From Bradyrhizobium sp. C9 (GTDB taxonomy: Bacteria > Pseudomonadota > Alphaproteobacteria > Rhizobiales > Xanthobacteraceae): 64,000 nt of DNA. The notes under the pieces were generated by a model that saw nothing but the letters and a program-made list of their open reading frames with translations, searched no databases and was not told where the DNA came from. The stretch is from contig NZ_NWTG01000006.1 in NCBI RefSeq assembly GCF_002532045.1, positions 310,001 through 374,000 on the forward strand. The letters are read 5' to 3'. This document shows positions 36,391-45,575 of this stretch, one piece after another. Each line of letters starts with the position of its first letter. Positions within the stretch are counted from its first letter, which is position 1. Made by a program: the position numbers and the translations under genes.

Positions 36391-37086
36391 TCACCAAGAC
36401 ATGGCCGACGCAATCAGGCGAATCAATTCCGGATCATCGAATGCCGCCGCGCTGGCGACCGCGCCGGCCGCGAGCAGATCGGCATGACCGAGCCCGGTTC
36501 GCATCCCGATCGTCGCGATGCCCGCCGCCGTCGCGGACTGGATGCCGGAGCGCGAATCCTCGAACGCCAGCGAAGCCGAAGCCTGCGCGCCTGCGAGCCG
36601 CAGCCCCTCGAGATACGGCAATGGATGCGGCTTGCCGTGCGCCAGTTCATCGCCGATCACGACGGCCTTGAAACGGTGCGCGATGCCCATCCCCGAGAGC
36701 AGTAATTCGGCGTTCGGGCGCGGCGCGTTGGTCACCGCCACCATCGGCACGCCGGCGCGATCGGCCGCCTCGAGCAGCGCCATCAATCCCGGCACCGGCA
36801 CGATCTGGCCAGAGACCAATTCGCGGAAGATCCGCTCCTTCTCGCCAAGGATGCTGGCGCGGCGGTCGGCCGGTTCGTGGGCGAGGAAACGCTCACCAAT
36901 CGACGCGTTGGAGAAGCCTTGCAACTCCTTGCCGAAGCGCGCGTGATCGAAGCTGTGTCCATGAGGGCCGAGCACCTGGTTGAACGCCGCCAGATGCAGC
37001 GGATCGGTGTCGGCAAGCGTGCCGTCGATATCGAACAGCAGCGCTTTGTTTTGTGCCTGCGACGCCCGGCCTTGTGTCTGCGACAT
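36391..37086 (-). CDS. HAD-superfamily phosphatase
   Basis: 231 residues. HAD motifs: catalytic DxD in LLFDIDGTLADTD, VAVTNAP with motif II, the Lys in HGKPHPLPY and the acidic motif in FEDSRSGI. The cap insertion resembles sugar-phosphate or phosphoglycolate phosphatases. It is upstream of glpR on the same strand (143-bp gap), so a link with glycerol or glycerol-3-phosphate metabolism is possible but not proven. Confidence 0.86.
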   Translation of the reverse strand: MSQTQGRASQAQNKALLFDIDGTLADTDPLHLAAFNQVLGPHGHSFDHARFGKELQGFSNASIGERFLAHEPADRRASILGEKERIFRELVSGQIVPVPGLMALLEAADRAGVPMVAVTNAPRPNAELLLSGMGIAHRFKAVVIGDELAHGKPHPLPYLEGLRLAGAQASASLAFEDSRSGIQSATAAGIATIGMRTGLGHADLLAAGAVASAAAFDDPELIRLIASAMSW

Positions 37087-37167
37087 CCGAAAAACGTTTC
37101 CGTGAGTTCGGATGCATCAATACAGACTCTCGCGGCGTGCGCAAATGGCGCGCCACCTGGCTCCAAA

Positions 37168-37362
37168 TCAGGAGGCGAGCTGCAAATCTTGCCCAGTGAC
37201 AAGCCGTCGCGCCGCGCGCTCGGCCTCGCGTGCATTGCGGAAAATCTGGCCTTCGAGGGCGTGGAAGCGGTGCGAGGCTGCAAAAAACGCGTAACCACCG
37301 CTATCGCGCACCACGATACCCGCGGTCTGTGAACTCACTTCGATGACGTAGCAGTCAGACAT
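37168..37362 (-). CDS. Small conserved hypothetical protein
   Basis: 64 residues. The pattern YVIEVSSQTAGIVVRDSGGY .. FFAASHRFHALEGQIFRN .. AREAERAARRL reads as a compact beta-beta-alpha domain without signal peptide, of a kind common in rhizobia. No function known. It lies upstream of the HAD gene on the same strand. Confidence 0.6.
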   Translation of the reverse strand: MSDCYVIEVSSQTAGIVVRDSGGYAFFAASHRFHALEGQIFRNAREAERAARRLVTGQDLQLAS

Positions 37363-37528
37363 AGTCGGCCTCGGTTTGATTCCGGCCCGACAACGGTGTC
37401 ACTGCCTGTTTGTTCCTCGATTTATTTGCGACGCAAAGCGCAGCTTTTGCGATCAAGCCGCGCTGCGGTCTCAGTTTCGACGCGTTTTCCCTCGCGCCGA
37501 ATCAGCGGCGTTTCTCGAATAAGAGACA

Positions 37529-37975
37529 TCAGGTCGAAATCGTCGCACCATCGCGCTGGATCGGTTGCGGATGGCCCTGCTCGTCGATCGAGACGTAAGT
37601 GAAATTGCCGTCGGTGACCAGAATCGATTGCTGCTCGCGGCGACGCAGCACCCAGGCTTCGAGATGCACCGTGATCGAGGTGCGGCCGACGCGCACGAGA
37701 TTGGCGTGCACCGACACGAGATCGCCGACATAGACCGCCTTGCGGAAGTTCATCGCCTCGATTGCGACCGTCACGGTGCGGGACTTCGCGAGCTTGGAGG
37801 CGAACACGCCGCCGCCGACATCCATCTGGCTGAGCAGCCAGCCACCGAAGATGTCGCCATTAGCATTGGTGTCGGCCGGCATCGCCAGCGTGCGGATGCA
37901 GAGATCGCCCTGCGGTTCGTTGCCGCTGATCGGCGGCGCGTGAACATGGGTTTCGGGCGCTTGGGTATCGGTCAC
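37529..37975 (-). CDS. Acyl-CoA thioesterase, YciA family
   Basis: 148 residues, GTG start overlapping the preceding FadJ-type stop by 4 bp. Hotdog fold with the active-site Asp in NANGDIFGGWLLSQMD, then AIEAMNFRKAVYVGDLV. YciA-type enzymes hydrolyse short- to medium-chain acyl-CoAs, releasing CoA. Being last in the beta-oxidation operon, it may relieve CoA depletion during fatty-acid growth. Confidence 0.88.
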   Translation of the reverse strand: MTDTQAPETHVHAPPISGNEPQGDLCIRTLAMPADTNANGDIFGGWLLSQMDVGGGVFASKLAKSRTVTVAIEAMNFRKAVYVGDLVSVHANLVRVGRTSITVHLEAWVLRRREQQSILVTDGNFTYVSIDEQGHPQPIQRDGATIST

Positions 37976-40068
37976 TTGAAGGTCTCCCAGCCTGCGTCGG
38001 GTGCGAAACGATCGCCCAATTTCTGCGTCAATGCGCGCAGCGCGGATACGACACTGTCGACGCCGCGGGTGCGTGCGTAGTTGAGTGGGCCGCCGCGGAA
38101 CGGGGCATAGCCGGTGCCGAAGATCATCGCGCCGTCGACCATATCGGCGTCGTCGACGATGCCTTCACGCAAGGCGGCGACGCAGACATTGGAGATCGGC
38201 AGCACCAGGCGGTCGATCATCTCGTCGCTGACTTTCGGTCCGGTCTCTGGCAGCGGCGCCTTCTCCGCCTTGCCGTCCTTCCAGGTGTAGAAGCCCTTGC
38301 CGGTCTTGCGGCCGAGCTCGCCCTTGGCGACCTTCTCGCGCAGCCAGGCCGGCGTCGGTGGCAAGGTGTCGCCGAACTTCGAGCGCAACATGTCGCCGAC
38401 ATCGAGGCAGATATCGAGGCCGACCTGGTCGGCAAGCTCGATTGGGCCGATCGGCATGCCGAACTCGACGGCGGCCGCGTCGATCAGGCGCTGGTCGGTC
38501 TTCTCGTCCAGCATCATCATCGCTTCCAGCATGTAGGGCGTCAGCGCGCGGTTGACGAGGAAGCCCGGCGAGCTCTTCACCGGCAGCGGCAGGCGATCGA
38601 TGGCGCCGACAAAGGCGAGCGCTTCCTTGAGCATCGCAGCGTCGGTGCCGTCATGGCTGACGACCTCGACGAGTTGCAGCCGCGACACCGGATTGAAGAA
38701 GTGCAAGCCGAGCAGCCGCTCCGGCCGTGCCAGCGTGGTGCGCAGATCCTGCAACGGAATGCTCGACGTGTTGGTGGCGAGGATCGCGCCCTGCTTCATC
38801 TTCGGCTCGAGGCCGGCATAGACCTTCTGCTTCAGCTCGAGCTTTTCCGGCACCGCCTCGATGATCAGATCGGCGTTGCGGACCCCCTCGCCGTCCATGT
38901 CGGGGATCAGCCGGTCGAGCGCGTCGCGCTGGTCGATCTTCTTGCGCATGATCTTGCCGAACAGATCCGCAGCGCGCTTCATCGCGCCCGCGATCGGCTC
39001 GGCCTTCATGTCGGCGAGCGTGACGCGCATGTCCTGATTGGCGCACCAGGCCGCGATGTCGCCGCCCATCGCGCCGGCACCGATGACATGCACGTGCTGC
39101 ACCTTGTTGCCGGGGCCTGCCGCCTTCTTCATCTGCTCGCGCAGGAAGAACACGCGAATCAGATTCTGCGCAGTCGGCGTCACCATCAGATTGGCGAACG
39201 AAGCCTTCTCCGCATTCAGCATCGCCGCGCGATTGCCGGCGTGCTTCTCCCAGAGATCGATCAGCGCATAGGGCGCCGTATAATGCTTGTGCGGCGCCGC
39301 CTTCTCCGCCTCGCTGCGCATCCGCGAGGCAAGCAAGCCCCGGACCGGACCCAGATTGAGCAGCGAGTTGAGCACGCCGGGCTTGGCGCGCTTCAGCCGG
39401 CCGAACACCGCGTCCTTCACCGCGTTGCGGACGTGGCGCTCCTGGGTGACGGCGTCGACCAGGCCGAGCGACTTCGCGCGCCGCGCGTCGACCGTCTTGC
39501 CGGTCAGCATCAAGGTCATCGCCTGCATCGGGTTGACCAGCTCGGTGAAGCGCACGGTGCCGCCGAGGCCGGGATGCAGGCCGAGCATCACCTCGGGAAA
39601 GCCGAACCTGGCATCGTCGATCGCGATGCGCATCTGGCAGGCCAGCGCGACCTCGAGGCCGCCGCCGAGACAGAAACCGTGGATCACGGCGACCGAGGGC
39701 ACGCGCAGCGCCTCGAGCCGGTCGATCACCGCATGGGCGCGGCCGATCTCGGTCTCGACCGTGCGCGGATCGCTGACACCGCGAAATTCATTGACGTCGG
39801 CGCCGGCGATGAAGCCGCTTGTCTTGGCCGAGCGCACCACGAGGCCGGTGGGCCGCTGGTTCTCCAGCGCCGCGACAATGGCATCGAGCTCCTCGAGCAG
39901 ATCGGCAGACAGCGTGTTGGCGCTGGTGCCGGCGCGGTCGAACAGCAGCCAGGCAATGCCGTCTTCGTCACGCGTCAGCTTGAAATTCCTGTACGGGCTG
40001 TCGGCGGCCGGCTTCGGCCCGAGCTCGAGCACGCGGTCGGCGAGAACGTCCATGATCCGTGAATCCAT
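37972..40068 (-). CDS. fadJ: Multifunctional enoyl-CoA hydratase / 3-hydroxyacyl-CoA dehydrogenase (FadJ-type)
   Basis: 698 residues from the ATG 2 bp after the thiolase stop; a short N-terminal extension is not needed. The N-terminal crotonase domain (about 20-220) has FIAGADVNEF and FCLGGGLEVALAC; the dehydrogenase domain follows (VIGAGAMGGDIAAWCA, then LGLHFFNPVSRLQLVEVV and SSPGFLVNRALTPYMLEAM). It performs the second and third steps of beta-oxidation and would act with the thiolase beside it. It could equally be called FadB; the symbol is by resemblance. Confidence 0.9.
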   Translation of the reverse strand: MDSRIMDVLADRVLELGPKPAADSPYRNFKLTRDEDGIAWLLFDRAGTSANTLSADLLEELDAIVAALENQRPTGLVVRSAKTSGFIAGADVNEFRGVSDPRTVETEIGRAHAVIDRLEALRVPSVAVIHGFCLGGGLEVALACQMRIAIDDARFGFPEVMLGLHPGLGGTVRFTELVNPMQAMTLMLTGKTVDARRAKSLGLVDAVTQERHVRNAVKDAVFGRLKRAKPGVLNSLLNLGPVRGLLASRMRSEAEKAAPHKHYTAPYALIDLWEKHAGNRAAMLNAEKASFANLMVTPTAQNLIRVFFLREQMKKAAGPGNKVQHVHVIGAGAMGGDIAAWCANQDMRVTLADMKAEPIAGAMKRAADLFGKIMRKKIDQRDALDRLIPDMDGEGVRNADLIIEAVPEKLELKQKVYAGLEPKMKQGAILATNTSSIPLQDLRTTLARPERLLGLHFFNPVSRLQLVEVVSHDGTDAAMLKEALAFVGAIDRLPLPVKSSPGFLVNRALTPYMLEAMMMLDEKTDQRLIDAAAVEFGMPIGPIELADQVGLDICLDVGDMLRSKFGDTLPPTPAWLREKVAKGELGRKTGKGFYTWKDGKAEKAPLPETGPKVSDEMIDRLVLPISNVCVAALREGIVDDADMVDGAMIFGTGYAPFRGGPLNYARTRGVDSVVSALRALTQKLGDRFAPDAGWETFK

Positions 40069-40070
40069 GA

Positions 40071-41354
40071 TCACACCGTCTCTATCAACATCGCGCCGCC
40101 CTGCCCGCCACCGATGCATTCGGTGGCGACACCGCGCCTTGTGCCGAGCCGCTTCATCGCATTGACCAGATGCAGCACGATGCGGTTGCCGCTGGTGCCG
40201 ACGGGATGGCCGAGGCTGATCGCGCCGCCGTCGACATTCAACTTGGCGCGGTCGATCTCGCCGGCCGCGCCATCAAGTCCCAAAATCTCGCGGCAGAATT
40301 TGTCGTCGTTCCAGGCGGCAAGGCAACCCAGCACCTGGGTGGCAAAGGCCTCGTTCAGCTCCCAGGTCTCGACCTCCTGCAAGGTCAGCCCGTTGCGCTT
40401 GAGCAGCGCGCTCGCCGACAGCACCGGACCGAGGCCCATGATCGAGGGATCGAGCGCCGACCACTGGCTGTCGAGGATGACGGCCTTCGGCGTCAGCCCG
40501 TGCTTTGCCACGGCGTTTTCGGACGCGAGGATCACCCAGGAGGCGCCGTCGGTGATCTGCGAGGAATTGCCGGCGGTGACCTGGCCCCACGGGCGCTCGA
40601 ACACCGGCTTCAGCTTGGCCAGGGTCTCGGCTGTCGAGTCCGGGCGGACGCCGTCGTCGTGGTCGTAGAACTTGCCGTCGCGGGAGAACGCGGTCTCGAC
40701 CTCACCCTTGAGGAAACCCTGCTTCTGCGCGTTGGCCAGCCGCTGATGGCTCTCGGCGGCGTAAGCATCGGATTGCGCGCGGGTGATGCCGAAGAGATGG
40801 CCGACCTTCTCGGCGGTCTGCCCCATGTTGAGTTCGGTGATGGGATCGGTCAGCCCGCGCTCCAGCCCGATGATCGGCTTGAAGTAGCTCGGCCTCACCT
40901 TCAGCGCCGCGGCGATCTTGGGCCCTAAGCCTTTGGCGCCGGCAAAGCCGGCGAACCAGCGCACGCCGGAATTGGGCCACACCAGCGGCGCGTGGCTCAG
41001 CGCTTCGGCGCCGCCGGCGAGGATCAGATCGGAGATGCCCTCGCGGATGTAACGATAGCCGGTATCGATCGACTGCATGCCGGAGCCGCAATTGATCTGC
41101 ACCGTGAAGGCGACCATCTGCTCGCCCATCCCGAGCCGGAGCGCTGCAACCCGGGCCGGGTTCATCTCGTCGGCGATCACGTTGACGCAGCCGAGGATGA
41201 CCTGGTCGAAAGCGGTGGGCGCGAACGGCTGCCGCGCCAGCAGCGGCCGGCCGCATTGCACGGCGAGATCGACCGGGGTGAACGGGCCGGGACCGGAGCG
41301 CGCCTTCAGGAACGGCGTCCGGCTGCCGTCGACGATAAAGACTGGTCGCGCCAT
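40071..41354 (-). CDS. fadA: Acetyl-CoA C-acyltransferase (thiolase)
   Basis: 427 residues. Catalytic Cys in QINCGSGMQS, NEAFA, His in SLGHPVGTSGNR, and second Cys in ECIGGGQGGAML. It cleaves 3-ketoacyl-CoA to acetyl-CoA and a shortened acyl-CoA. The length and sequence resemble FadI-type thiolases. Its ATG overlaps the fadE stop by one base, and its stop lies 2 bp before fadJ. Confidence 0.9.
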   Translation of the reverse strand: MARPVFIVDGSRTPFLKARSGPGPFTPVDLAVQCGRPLLARQPFAPTAFDQVILGCVNVIADEMNPARVAALRLGMGEQMVAFTVQINCGSGMQSIDTGYRYIREGISDLILAGGAEALSHAPLVWPNSGVRWFAGFAGAKGLGPKIAAALKVRPSYFKPIIGLERGLTDPITELNMGQTAEKVGHLFGITRAQSDAYAAESHQRLANAQKQGFLKGEVETAFSRDGKFYDHDDGVRPDSTAETLAKLKPVFERPWGQVTAGNSSQITDGASWVILASENAVAKHGLTPKAVILDSQWSALDPSIMGLGPVLSASALLKRNGLTLQEVETWELNEAFATQVLGCLAAWNDDKFCREILGLDGAAGEIDRAKLNVDGGAISLGHPVGTSGNRIVLHLVNAMKRLGTRRGVATECIGGGQGGAMLIETV

Positions 41355-43621
41355 CAGCTCGCCGCCCTCTGCTCACCCAGCTCCTGGAAGAACTGATGCA
41401 CGTCGGCGGTTTTCTTGTAAATCGGGGACAGCGCCTCGGGCGCAAAATCATCGACCTCGATGACCTTGGCCACGGCCTCATGGGCGGCGGCGAGCTTCTC
41501 GCCGTCGGCCTCGGTGAGGACGCCTTTCTTGACCGCATCCTTCCAGTCATGCAGCCGCGCCGCGCGCAACTGCTTGGCGGCGTCCTCGGCCGCGATGACA
41601 AGGCGGAAGGCCTTTTCCAGCCGCGCGATGCCGCCGTCATCCTCGACAAAGGCGAGATCCGGCGTGAGGCGGTCGCGTGCCGCCGACGGCGACAGCACGA
41701 GTTGCGCACAGAGATGCACGACGCGGTCCGACGGACCCGTGACGCGCGCGCCGAACGGCTGGATCAGGAATTTCAGCATCCATGCCACCGGTCGGTTCGG
41801 CAGATTGGCGAGGATTTCCGCAAAGCGGTTCTCGATGGTCTTGAAGCCGGATGCCATGCACCATTCGAGCGCGGGAAGATCCTCCTTCTGCCGGCCCTCG
41901 TCCTGCCAGCGTTTCAGCGCGGCAGACAGCAAGTAGAGCTCGGACAGGATGTCGCCGAACCGCGCCGAGAGCATCTCCTTGCGCTTCAGCGCGCCGCCGA
42001 GCGTGAGCAGCGCCATGTCGGCGCACAGCGCGAACGCCGACGAATAGCGCGAGAGCTGGCGATAGAACTCCGTTGCGTCGCCGGCGTCCGGCGCCGGTGC
42101 GAACAGGCCGAAGGTCCAGCTGCGGCCCCAGGCGCGGAACATGGTCGCAAAGCTGTGGCCGACATGCTTCCAGAATGCGGTGTCGAACGCGGTGAGGCCC
42201 TTGTCGCGATCGGTCTCGCTGAGCGCGTTCATCTCCTGCAACAGATAAGGATGCGCGCGGATCGCGCCCTGCCCGAACACGATCAGATTGCGGGTCAGGA
42301 TGTTGGCGCCCTCGACCGTGATGCCGACCGGCACCGAGCGGTAGAGCCCGCCGAGATAGTTCTGCGGCCCGTCGATCACGGCCTTGCCGCCGTGGATGTC
42401 CATGGCGTCGTCGATCGCGATCCGCATCCGCTCGGTGGCGTGCAGCTTCATGATCCCGGAGATGACGGCGGGATGATGCCCCTCGTTCAGCGCAGCGCAG
42501 GTCAACCGCCGCGCGGCGTCGAGCAGATAGGCGGTGCCGGCGATCCGCGCCAGCGGCTCCTCGATGCCCTCGAACTTGGAAATGGAAATGCCGAACTGTT
42601 CGCGAATGCGGGCATAGGCGCCGGTGGTGCGCGCGGCGTAGGCGGCACCGGCGGCCGACAGCGACGGCAGCGAGATGCCGCGGCCGGCGGCGAGCGCGGT
42701 CATGAGCATCTTCCAGCCCTGCCCCAAGCGCTCCTGGCCGCCGATGATGTAGTCGAGCGGGATGAAGACGTCCTTGCCCCAGTTCGGGCCGTTCTGGAAC
42801 ACCTGCATCGCCGGCAGATGGCGATGGCCGATCGAGACGCCGGGCAGATGGGTCGGGATCAGCGCAACCGTGATGCCGAGTTCTTGCTCGCTCCCGACCA
42901 GGTGATCGGGATCATAGGCCTTGAAGGCGAGGCCGAGCAGCGTCGCCACTGGCCCCAGCGTGATGTAGCGCTTGTGCCAGTTGAGCTTGAGCCCGATCAC
43001 CTCGCGGCCTTCGAAATTGCCCTTGCAGATGATGCCGGTGTCGATCATCGAGGCGGCATCGGAGCCGGCCTCCGGGCTGGTCAGGCCGAAGCAGGGAATG
43101 TCCTGGCCCGCGGCGAGGCGCGGCAGCCATCTGTCCTGCTGCTCTTTGGTGCCGAAGCGCATCAGGAGTTCGCCCGGCCCGAGCGAGTTCGGCACCATCA
43201 CGGTGACGGCCGCGGTGAGCGAGCGCGAGGAGATCTTGCGCACCACTTCGGAATGCGCATAAGGCGAGAAGCCGAGCCCGCCGAATTCCCGGGGGATGAT
43301 CATGCCGAAGAATTTCTTGGCCTTGATGAAGCTCCACACCTCGGGCGGCAGATCGCGCCATTCCCAGTTGATCTTCCACTCGTCGAGCATCGCGCAGAGC
43401 TCGTCGACCGGACCGTGCAGGAAGGCGTTCTCCTCGTCGGTCAATCTGGCCGGCGAGAACGCCAGCAATTTCGACCAGTCGGGATTGCCGGTGAACAGAT
43501 CGGCGTCCCACCAGACGTCGCCGGCCTCCAGCGCCTCGCGCTCGGTGTCCGACATGGTCGGCAGCACGCCACGCGCCCAGGAAAAGATCGGCTTGGAAAG
43601 GTAATCGCGGCGGAAGCTCAT
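41354..43621 (-). CDS. fadE: Acyl-CoA dehydrogenase, FadE type
   Basis: 755 residues, the length class of FadE rather than the 380-residue enzymes. The FAD acyl-CoA dehydrogenase core spans about 80-490 (PREFGGLGFSPYAHSEVV, FGLTSPEAGSDAASM, QNYLGGLYRSVPVGITVEGAN), and a FadE-specific C-terminal region follows. It performs the first oxidation of acyl-CoAs, feeding electrons to ETF. It is the first gene of a four-gene, overlapping beta-oxidation operon. No FadR-like regulator is adjacent. Confidence 0.92.
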   Translation of the reverse strand: MSFRRDYLSKPIFSWARGVLPTMSDTEREALEAGDVWWDADLFTGNPDWSKLLAFSPARLTDEENAFLHGPVDELCAMLDEWKINWEWRDLPPEVWSFIKAKKFFGMIIPREFGGLGFSPYAHSEVVRKISSRSLTAAVTVMVPNSLGPGELLMRFGTKEQQDRWLPRLAAGQDIPCFGLTSPEAGSDAASMIDTGIICKGNFEGREVIGLKLNWHKRYITLGPVATLLGLAFKAYDPDHLVGSEQELGITVALIPTHLPGVSIGHRHLPAMQVFQNGPNWGKDVFIPLDYIIGGQERLGQGWKMLMTALAAGRGISLPSLSAAGAAYAARTTGAYARIREQFGISISKFEGIEEPLARIAGTAYLLDAARRLTCAALNEGHHPAVISGIMKLHATERMRIAIDDAMDIHGGKAVIDGPQNYLGGLYRSVPVGITVEGANILTRNLIVFGQGAIRAHPYLLQEMNALSETDRDKGLTAFDTAFWKHVGHSFATMFRAWGRSWTFGLFAPAPDAGDATEFYRQLSRYSSAFALCADMALLTLGGALKRKEMLSARFGDILSELYLLSAALKRWQDEGRQKEDLPALEWCMASGFKTIENRFAEILANLPNRPVAWMLKFLIQPFGARVTGPSDRVVHLCAQLVLSPSAARDRLTPDLAFVEDDGGIARLEKAFRLVIAAEDAAKQLRAARLHDWKDAVKKGVLTEADGEKLAAAHEAVAKVIEVDDFAPEALSPIYKKTADVHQFFQELGEQRAAS

Positions 43622-43847
43622 GGTGGGGTCCTCATGGATCGGCGCAGCGGTGGCATGATCCTAGCGGAAAGTGCCGGTCACGGGTGAACACTTCGCCCTG
43701 CAAATAAAGCGAAATTGACGCGGCCAAGCCGCCGTTTGTTAACGGCAGGCCGCGCGTTCAGTTCCGAAAGCTGAGCCGCGACAATCAGGTAGCCGAAGGT
43801 GGTAGCACCGCGAAAGCAGGATGAACCGTGCTGGTCTTGCGGCAGGC
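43622..43847. other. Upstream region of the fad operon
   Basis: About 226 bp upstream of fadE, with no coding signal. A small hairpin (GCCGTTTGTTAACGGC, about 43732-43747) is the only structure seen; a promoter must lie here but no clear -35/-10 pair is visible. Confidence 0.4.
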
Positions 43848-43972
43848 TCCCCACCTCTCCCGCTTGCGGGGGAGGTCGCCGCGCATCAGCGCGGCGGGTG
43901 GGGGGTCTCACCACGATACGACTCGCGGAGATACCCCCACCCCAACCCTCCCCCGCAAGCGGGAGAGGGAGC
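43848..43972. repeat. Nested-palindrome 3'-end repeat, copy 3
   Basis: Variant of the family at 16361, with CCCACCTCTCCCGCTTGCGG..GAGGTCG and CCCCACCCCAACCCTCCCCC..GGGAGAGGGAG. The inner hairpin is CGCCGCGC-ATCA-GCGCGGCG (43877-43896), a perfect 8-bp stem unrelated in sequence to copy 4. It ends 30 bp from the stop of the SMP-30-like gene. Confidence 0.8.
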
Positions 43973-44002
43973 GCAGTTTCCTGCGCGGTTACAGTTCATG
44001 CC

Positions 44003-45247
44003 TCAGGCCGGCCCGGCGCCCTGGGTTGCGGTATAGACCGCATAGAGCGACTGGCTTGCGGCCATGAACAGGCGGTTGCGCTTGGGGCCGCCGAAGGTGA
44101 TGTTGCCGCAGACTTCGGGCAGCCGGATGCGGCCGAGCAGCTTGCCTTCCGGCGACCACACCGTCACGCCGTTGTAGCCGACCGCGCGGCCGGCATTGCT
44201 CGAGCACCAGACATTGCCGTTGACGTCGCAGCGGATGCCGTCCGGCCCGCACTTCACGCCATCGATCGTGAAGTCGCTGAAGCGCTTGCCGTTGACGGGC
44301 TTGTTGTCGGCGCCGACATCGAACACGAAGACGTCACCCTTGCCACCCGGGCCGGTGTCGCCCGGTCCCTTGCCGGTCGAGACGACGTAAAGCTTCTTGT
44401 AGTCCGGCGAGAAGCAGATGCCGTTCGGGTCCGGCACCTGATCCTCGGTCACCACGACATCGACGCGGCCGGAGGGATCGATGCGATAGCAATTGGTCGG
44501 CAGCTCGCGCTTGGCCGCCACGAAGCCCGCGGGCTGGCCGATCCGCGGATTGAGCTTGCCGGCTGAATTGCCCGGTCCACCGGCCGCGTCAGGCTCGCCC
44601 TCGTAGAGCTGGCCGCCATAGGGCGGATCGGTGAACCAGTAGCTGCCGTCGGGATGCGCGACGATGTCGTTCGGCGAGTTCAGCCGCTTGCCCTGATAGT
44701 TATCGGCGAGCACGGTCGCGGTGCCGTCATTCTCGTAGCGCGTCACCCGGCGGGTGAGATGTTCGCAGGACAGCTGGCGGCCCTGGAAGTCGAACGAATT
44801 GCCGTTCGAGTAGTTCGACGGCATGCGGAACACGCTGACATGGCCGTCATCCTCCGACCAGCGCATCTGCCGGTTGTTCGGGATGTCGCTCCACAGGAGA
44901 TAGCGGCCCTGCGAGCTCCAGGCCGGGCCTTCCGCCCACAGCACGCCCGTGAAGAGGCGCTTGATCGAGGTGTTGGGCTGGGCAAGGTCGTTGAAGGACG
45001 GATCGACTGCGATGATGTCGGGGTCCCAGAAATAGGTGGTCGGCGCACCGCGCGGGCTAAAATCGCGCGGCGGGCTGGTGATGGTTGTCGGCGGCCCGAC
45101 CGGCGCCGGCGCGTTCTGGGCCAGCGCGCCGCTGACGCCGGCTGCGGTAGCGGCCGCCCCCACCGCCAATCCCTGGACAAGCGTTCGTCGTGAAACGTTC
45201 GGATCGCGCCGCTCTTCTGTTGGATTGCTCCGCGGTTGGCGTGTCAT
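44003..45247 (-). CDS. SMP-30/gluconolactonase family protein, Tat-exported
   Basis: 414 residues. A twin-arginine signal (SRRTLVQGLAVGAAA) precedes a six-bladed beta-propeller. Key pieces: LWAEGPAWSSQGRYLLWSDI, RLNSPNDIVAHPDGSYWFTD (metal site and catalytic region) and VPDPNGICFSPDYKKLYVV. Members hydrolyse sugar lactones with a divalent metal. The exported location suggests a periplasmic lactonase. Monocistronic, between two repeat copies. Confidence 0.87.
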   Translation of the reverse strand: MTRQPRSNPTEERRDPNVSRRTLVQGLAVGAAATAAGVSGALAQNAPAPVGPPTTITSPPRDFSPRGAPTTYFWDPDIIAVDPSFNDLAQPNTSIKRLFTGVLWAEGPAWSSQGRYLLWSDIPNNRQMRWSEDDGHVSVFRMPSNYSNGNSFDFQGRQLSCEHLTRRVTRYENDGTATVLADNYQGKRLNSPNDIVAHPDGSYWFTDPPYGGQLYEGEPDAAGGPGNSAGKLNPRIGQPAGFVAAKRELPTNCYRIDPSGRVDVVVTEDQVPDPNGICFSPDYKKLYVVSTGKGPGDTGPGGKGDVFVFDVGADNKPVNGKRFSDFTIDGVKCGPDGIRCDVNGNVWCSSNAGRAVGYNGVTVWSPEGKLLGRIRLPEVCGNITFGGPKRNRLFMAASQSLYAVYTATQGAGPA

Positions 45248-45423
45248 CGCATCCTCCCACTCTGTTGGCCGGCCGTTGATCCGGCCTGGCGCGCGGGAGG
45301 TTAGACTGCTCGCTCGGAGGTTGCGAGTGACGGTTTTTCATCACTGCGGGCGGAAATTTCACATTGTTGTGGTGTGGGCCGTCGTTGCGGAACGCGTGAA
45401 TACGCAGCCGGGGCAACCTTCCT
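45248..45423. other. Intergenic region without a supported gene
   Basis: Upstream region of the SMP-30-like gene; together with the adjoining repeat copy 4 it makes a 328-bp gap before the flavin reductase stop. No ORF or clear promoter signal is seen. Confidence 0.4.
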
Positions 45424-45566
45424 TACCTCGCCCCGCCTGCGGGGAGAGGTCGAAATTCAAGCGCTACTTGAATTTCGGGTGAGGGGGTACGGGTCTCACT
45501 AAACGCACAGCTCGTGGAGACGGCCCCTCACCCCAACCCTCTCCCCGCAAGAGCGGGGCGAGGGAG
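45424..45566. repeat. Nested-palindrome 3'-end repeat, copy 4
   Basis: Same family as copy 1. CCTCGCCCCGCCTGCGG..GAGAGGTCG is followed by a perfect 11-bp hairpin CGAAATTCAAG / CTTGAATTTCG (45451-45477, loop CGCTA), then GGTGAGGGGG, and ends with CCCCTCACCCCAACCC..GGGGCGAGGGAG. It ends 9 bp from the stop codon of the flavin reductase gene. Confidence 0.87.
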
Positions 45567-45575
45567 AAGCAAAGA

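Noticed and set aside
41396..43687. 763-codon open frame on the plus strand opposite fadE
   Set aside because: It is a GC-driven antisense shadow: the opposite strand encodes a complete FadE with motifs, and the plus-strand translation is rich in Arg, Asp and His without any recognisable domain.
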